Assembly (NCBI RefSeq): GCF_003171515.1
Contig: NC_089399.1
Span: 1,054,001-1,118,000 of the forward strand
DNA length: 64,000 bases
Source: Pyrenophora tritici-repentis
Taxonomy: Eukaryota > Ascomycota > Dothideomycetes > Pleosporales > Pleosporaceae
Reading direction: 5' to 3'
Numbering within the stretch: position 1 is the first letter of the stretch; each line of letters opens with the position of its first letter. Below the pieces are notes generated by a model. It did no database searches. It was not told the DNA's origin and saw only the letters and a list, made by a program, of their open reading frames with translations. Position numbers and translations under genes: made by a program. This document shows, piece by piece, positions 63,801-64,000 of the stretch.

Positions 63801-64000
63801 GAGTGTACGCATATGGGCTATAAATACCTAGGCCGAAAAGAAGATGCTGGCAGGCACGCCAAGACGTATACGTATGCGAACCGCCGCCGCATCTGTGGAG
63901 CTCAATTGCTGTACCACTGAGATACACACCGGCTGCAGGAAACGACAGAAAGTACTGCACATACGCGGTACAGATATACATACAAGGAGAAGAGCTCAAT
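63801..64000. other. Right window edge, no supported gene
   Basis: The 200 bp follow the HYPK stop. A minus-strand stretch near 63870-63940 resembles a tRNA A-box region but has no matching stems (see rejected items). Confidence 0.5.

Noticed and set aside
63860..63945. tRNA-like sequence on the minus strand (TATCTCAGTGGTACAGCA followed by GGTTCG)
   Set aside because: The A- and B-box-like strings are there, but no acceptor, anticodon or T stem pairs around them. At best a degraded tRNA-derived remnant.

Overview
The window is nuclear chromosomal DNA of a filamentous ascomycete. Genes are intron-poor to moderately split, with introns mostly 45-110 nt, GTATGT/GTAAGT-type donors and CTAAC/CTGAC-like branch sites. 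There are core fungal genes (DASH subunit Spc19, a Pho4/NUC-1-type bHLH, Tgl4/5-type lipase, class II DAHP synthase), and a transposon carries the C-to-T damage typical of repeat-induced point mutation (RIP). The mix fits Pezizomycotina. Dothideomycetes (Pleosporales-like) is my best guess, by inference only. There are no operons; genes lie on both strands with short intergenic gaps.

Layout. 0-13 kb: a truncated serine-rich gene at the left edge, F1 ATP synthase delta (atp16), DASH subunit spc19, Fo subunit j (atp18), a casein kinase I of the Hrr25/CK1a type, a Pho4/NUC-1 bHLH regulator, and a heterotrimeric G-protein gamma subunit. 13-32 kb: eIF3a, a Yap/AP-1-like bZIP factor, a phosducin-like protein, a sodium:solute symporter, SNX3, an MFS transporter, and the CAF-1 WD40 subunit. 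32-38 kb: an RWD protein, a decayed reading frame, the copper chaperone SCO1, and an AT-hook protein with two apparent homopolymer frame breaks. 38.3-40.4 kb: a 2.1-kb pogo/Fot1-type DNA transposon with 49-bp inverted ends, a TA target duplication, and a transposase frame killed by nine CAA/CAG-to-stop changes. 40.6-52 kb: a FAT1-type acyl-CoA synthetase, the XPG-family nuclease Rad2, a short tandem-repeat tract, a patatin-type triacylglycerol lipase, and mitochondrial Qri7. 52-64 kb: a secreted Pro/Thr-rich repeat protein, a DUF1989 protein split by a large charged insert, a 2.9-kb gene-poor gap, a stand-alone HARBI1-type N-terminal domain protein, a conserved putatively N-myristoylated protein, class II DAHP synthase, and HYPK.

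Most genes are housekeeping and act independently. Shared themes are mitochondrial energy conversion and maturation (atp16, atp18, sco1, qri7), lipid turnover (fat1, the lipase), signalling (CK1, G-gamma, the phosducin-like protein) and chromosome maintenance (spc19, cac2, rad2). The least ordinary material is the RIP-hit transposon, the secreted repeat protein, the split DUF1989 protein, the HARBI1-domain orphan and several disrupted frames. Exon boundaries were derived by hand from splice signals and reading-frame continuity, so they are predictions without transcript support.
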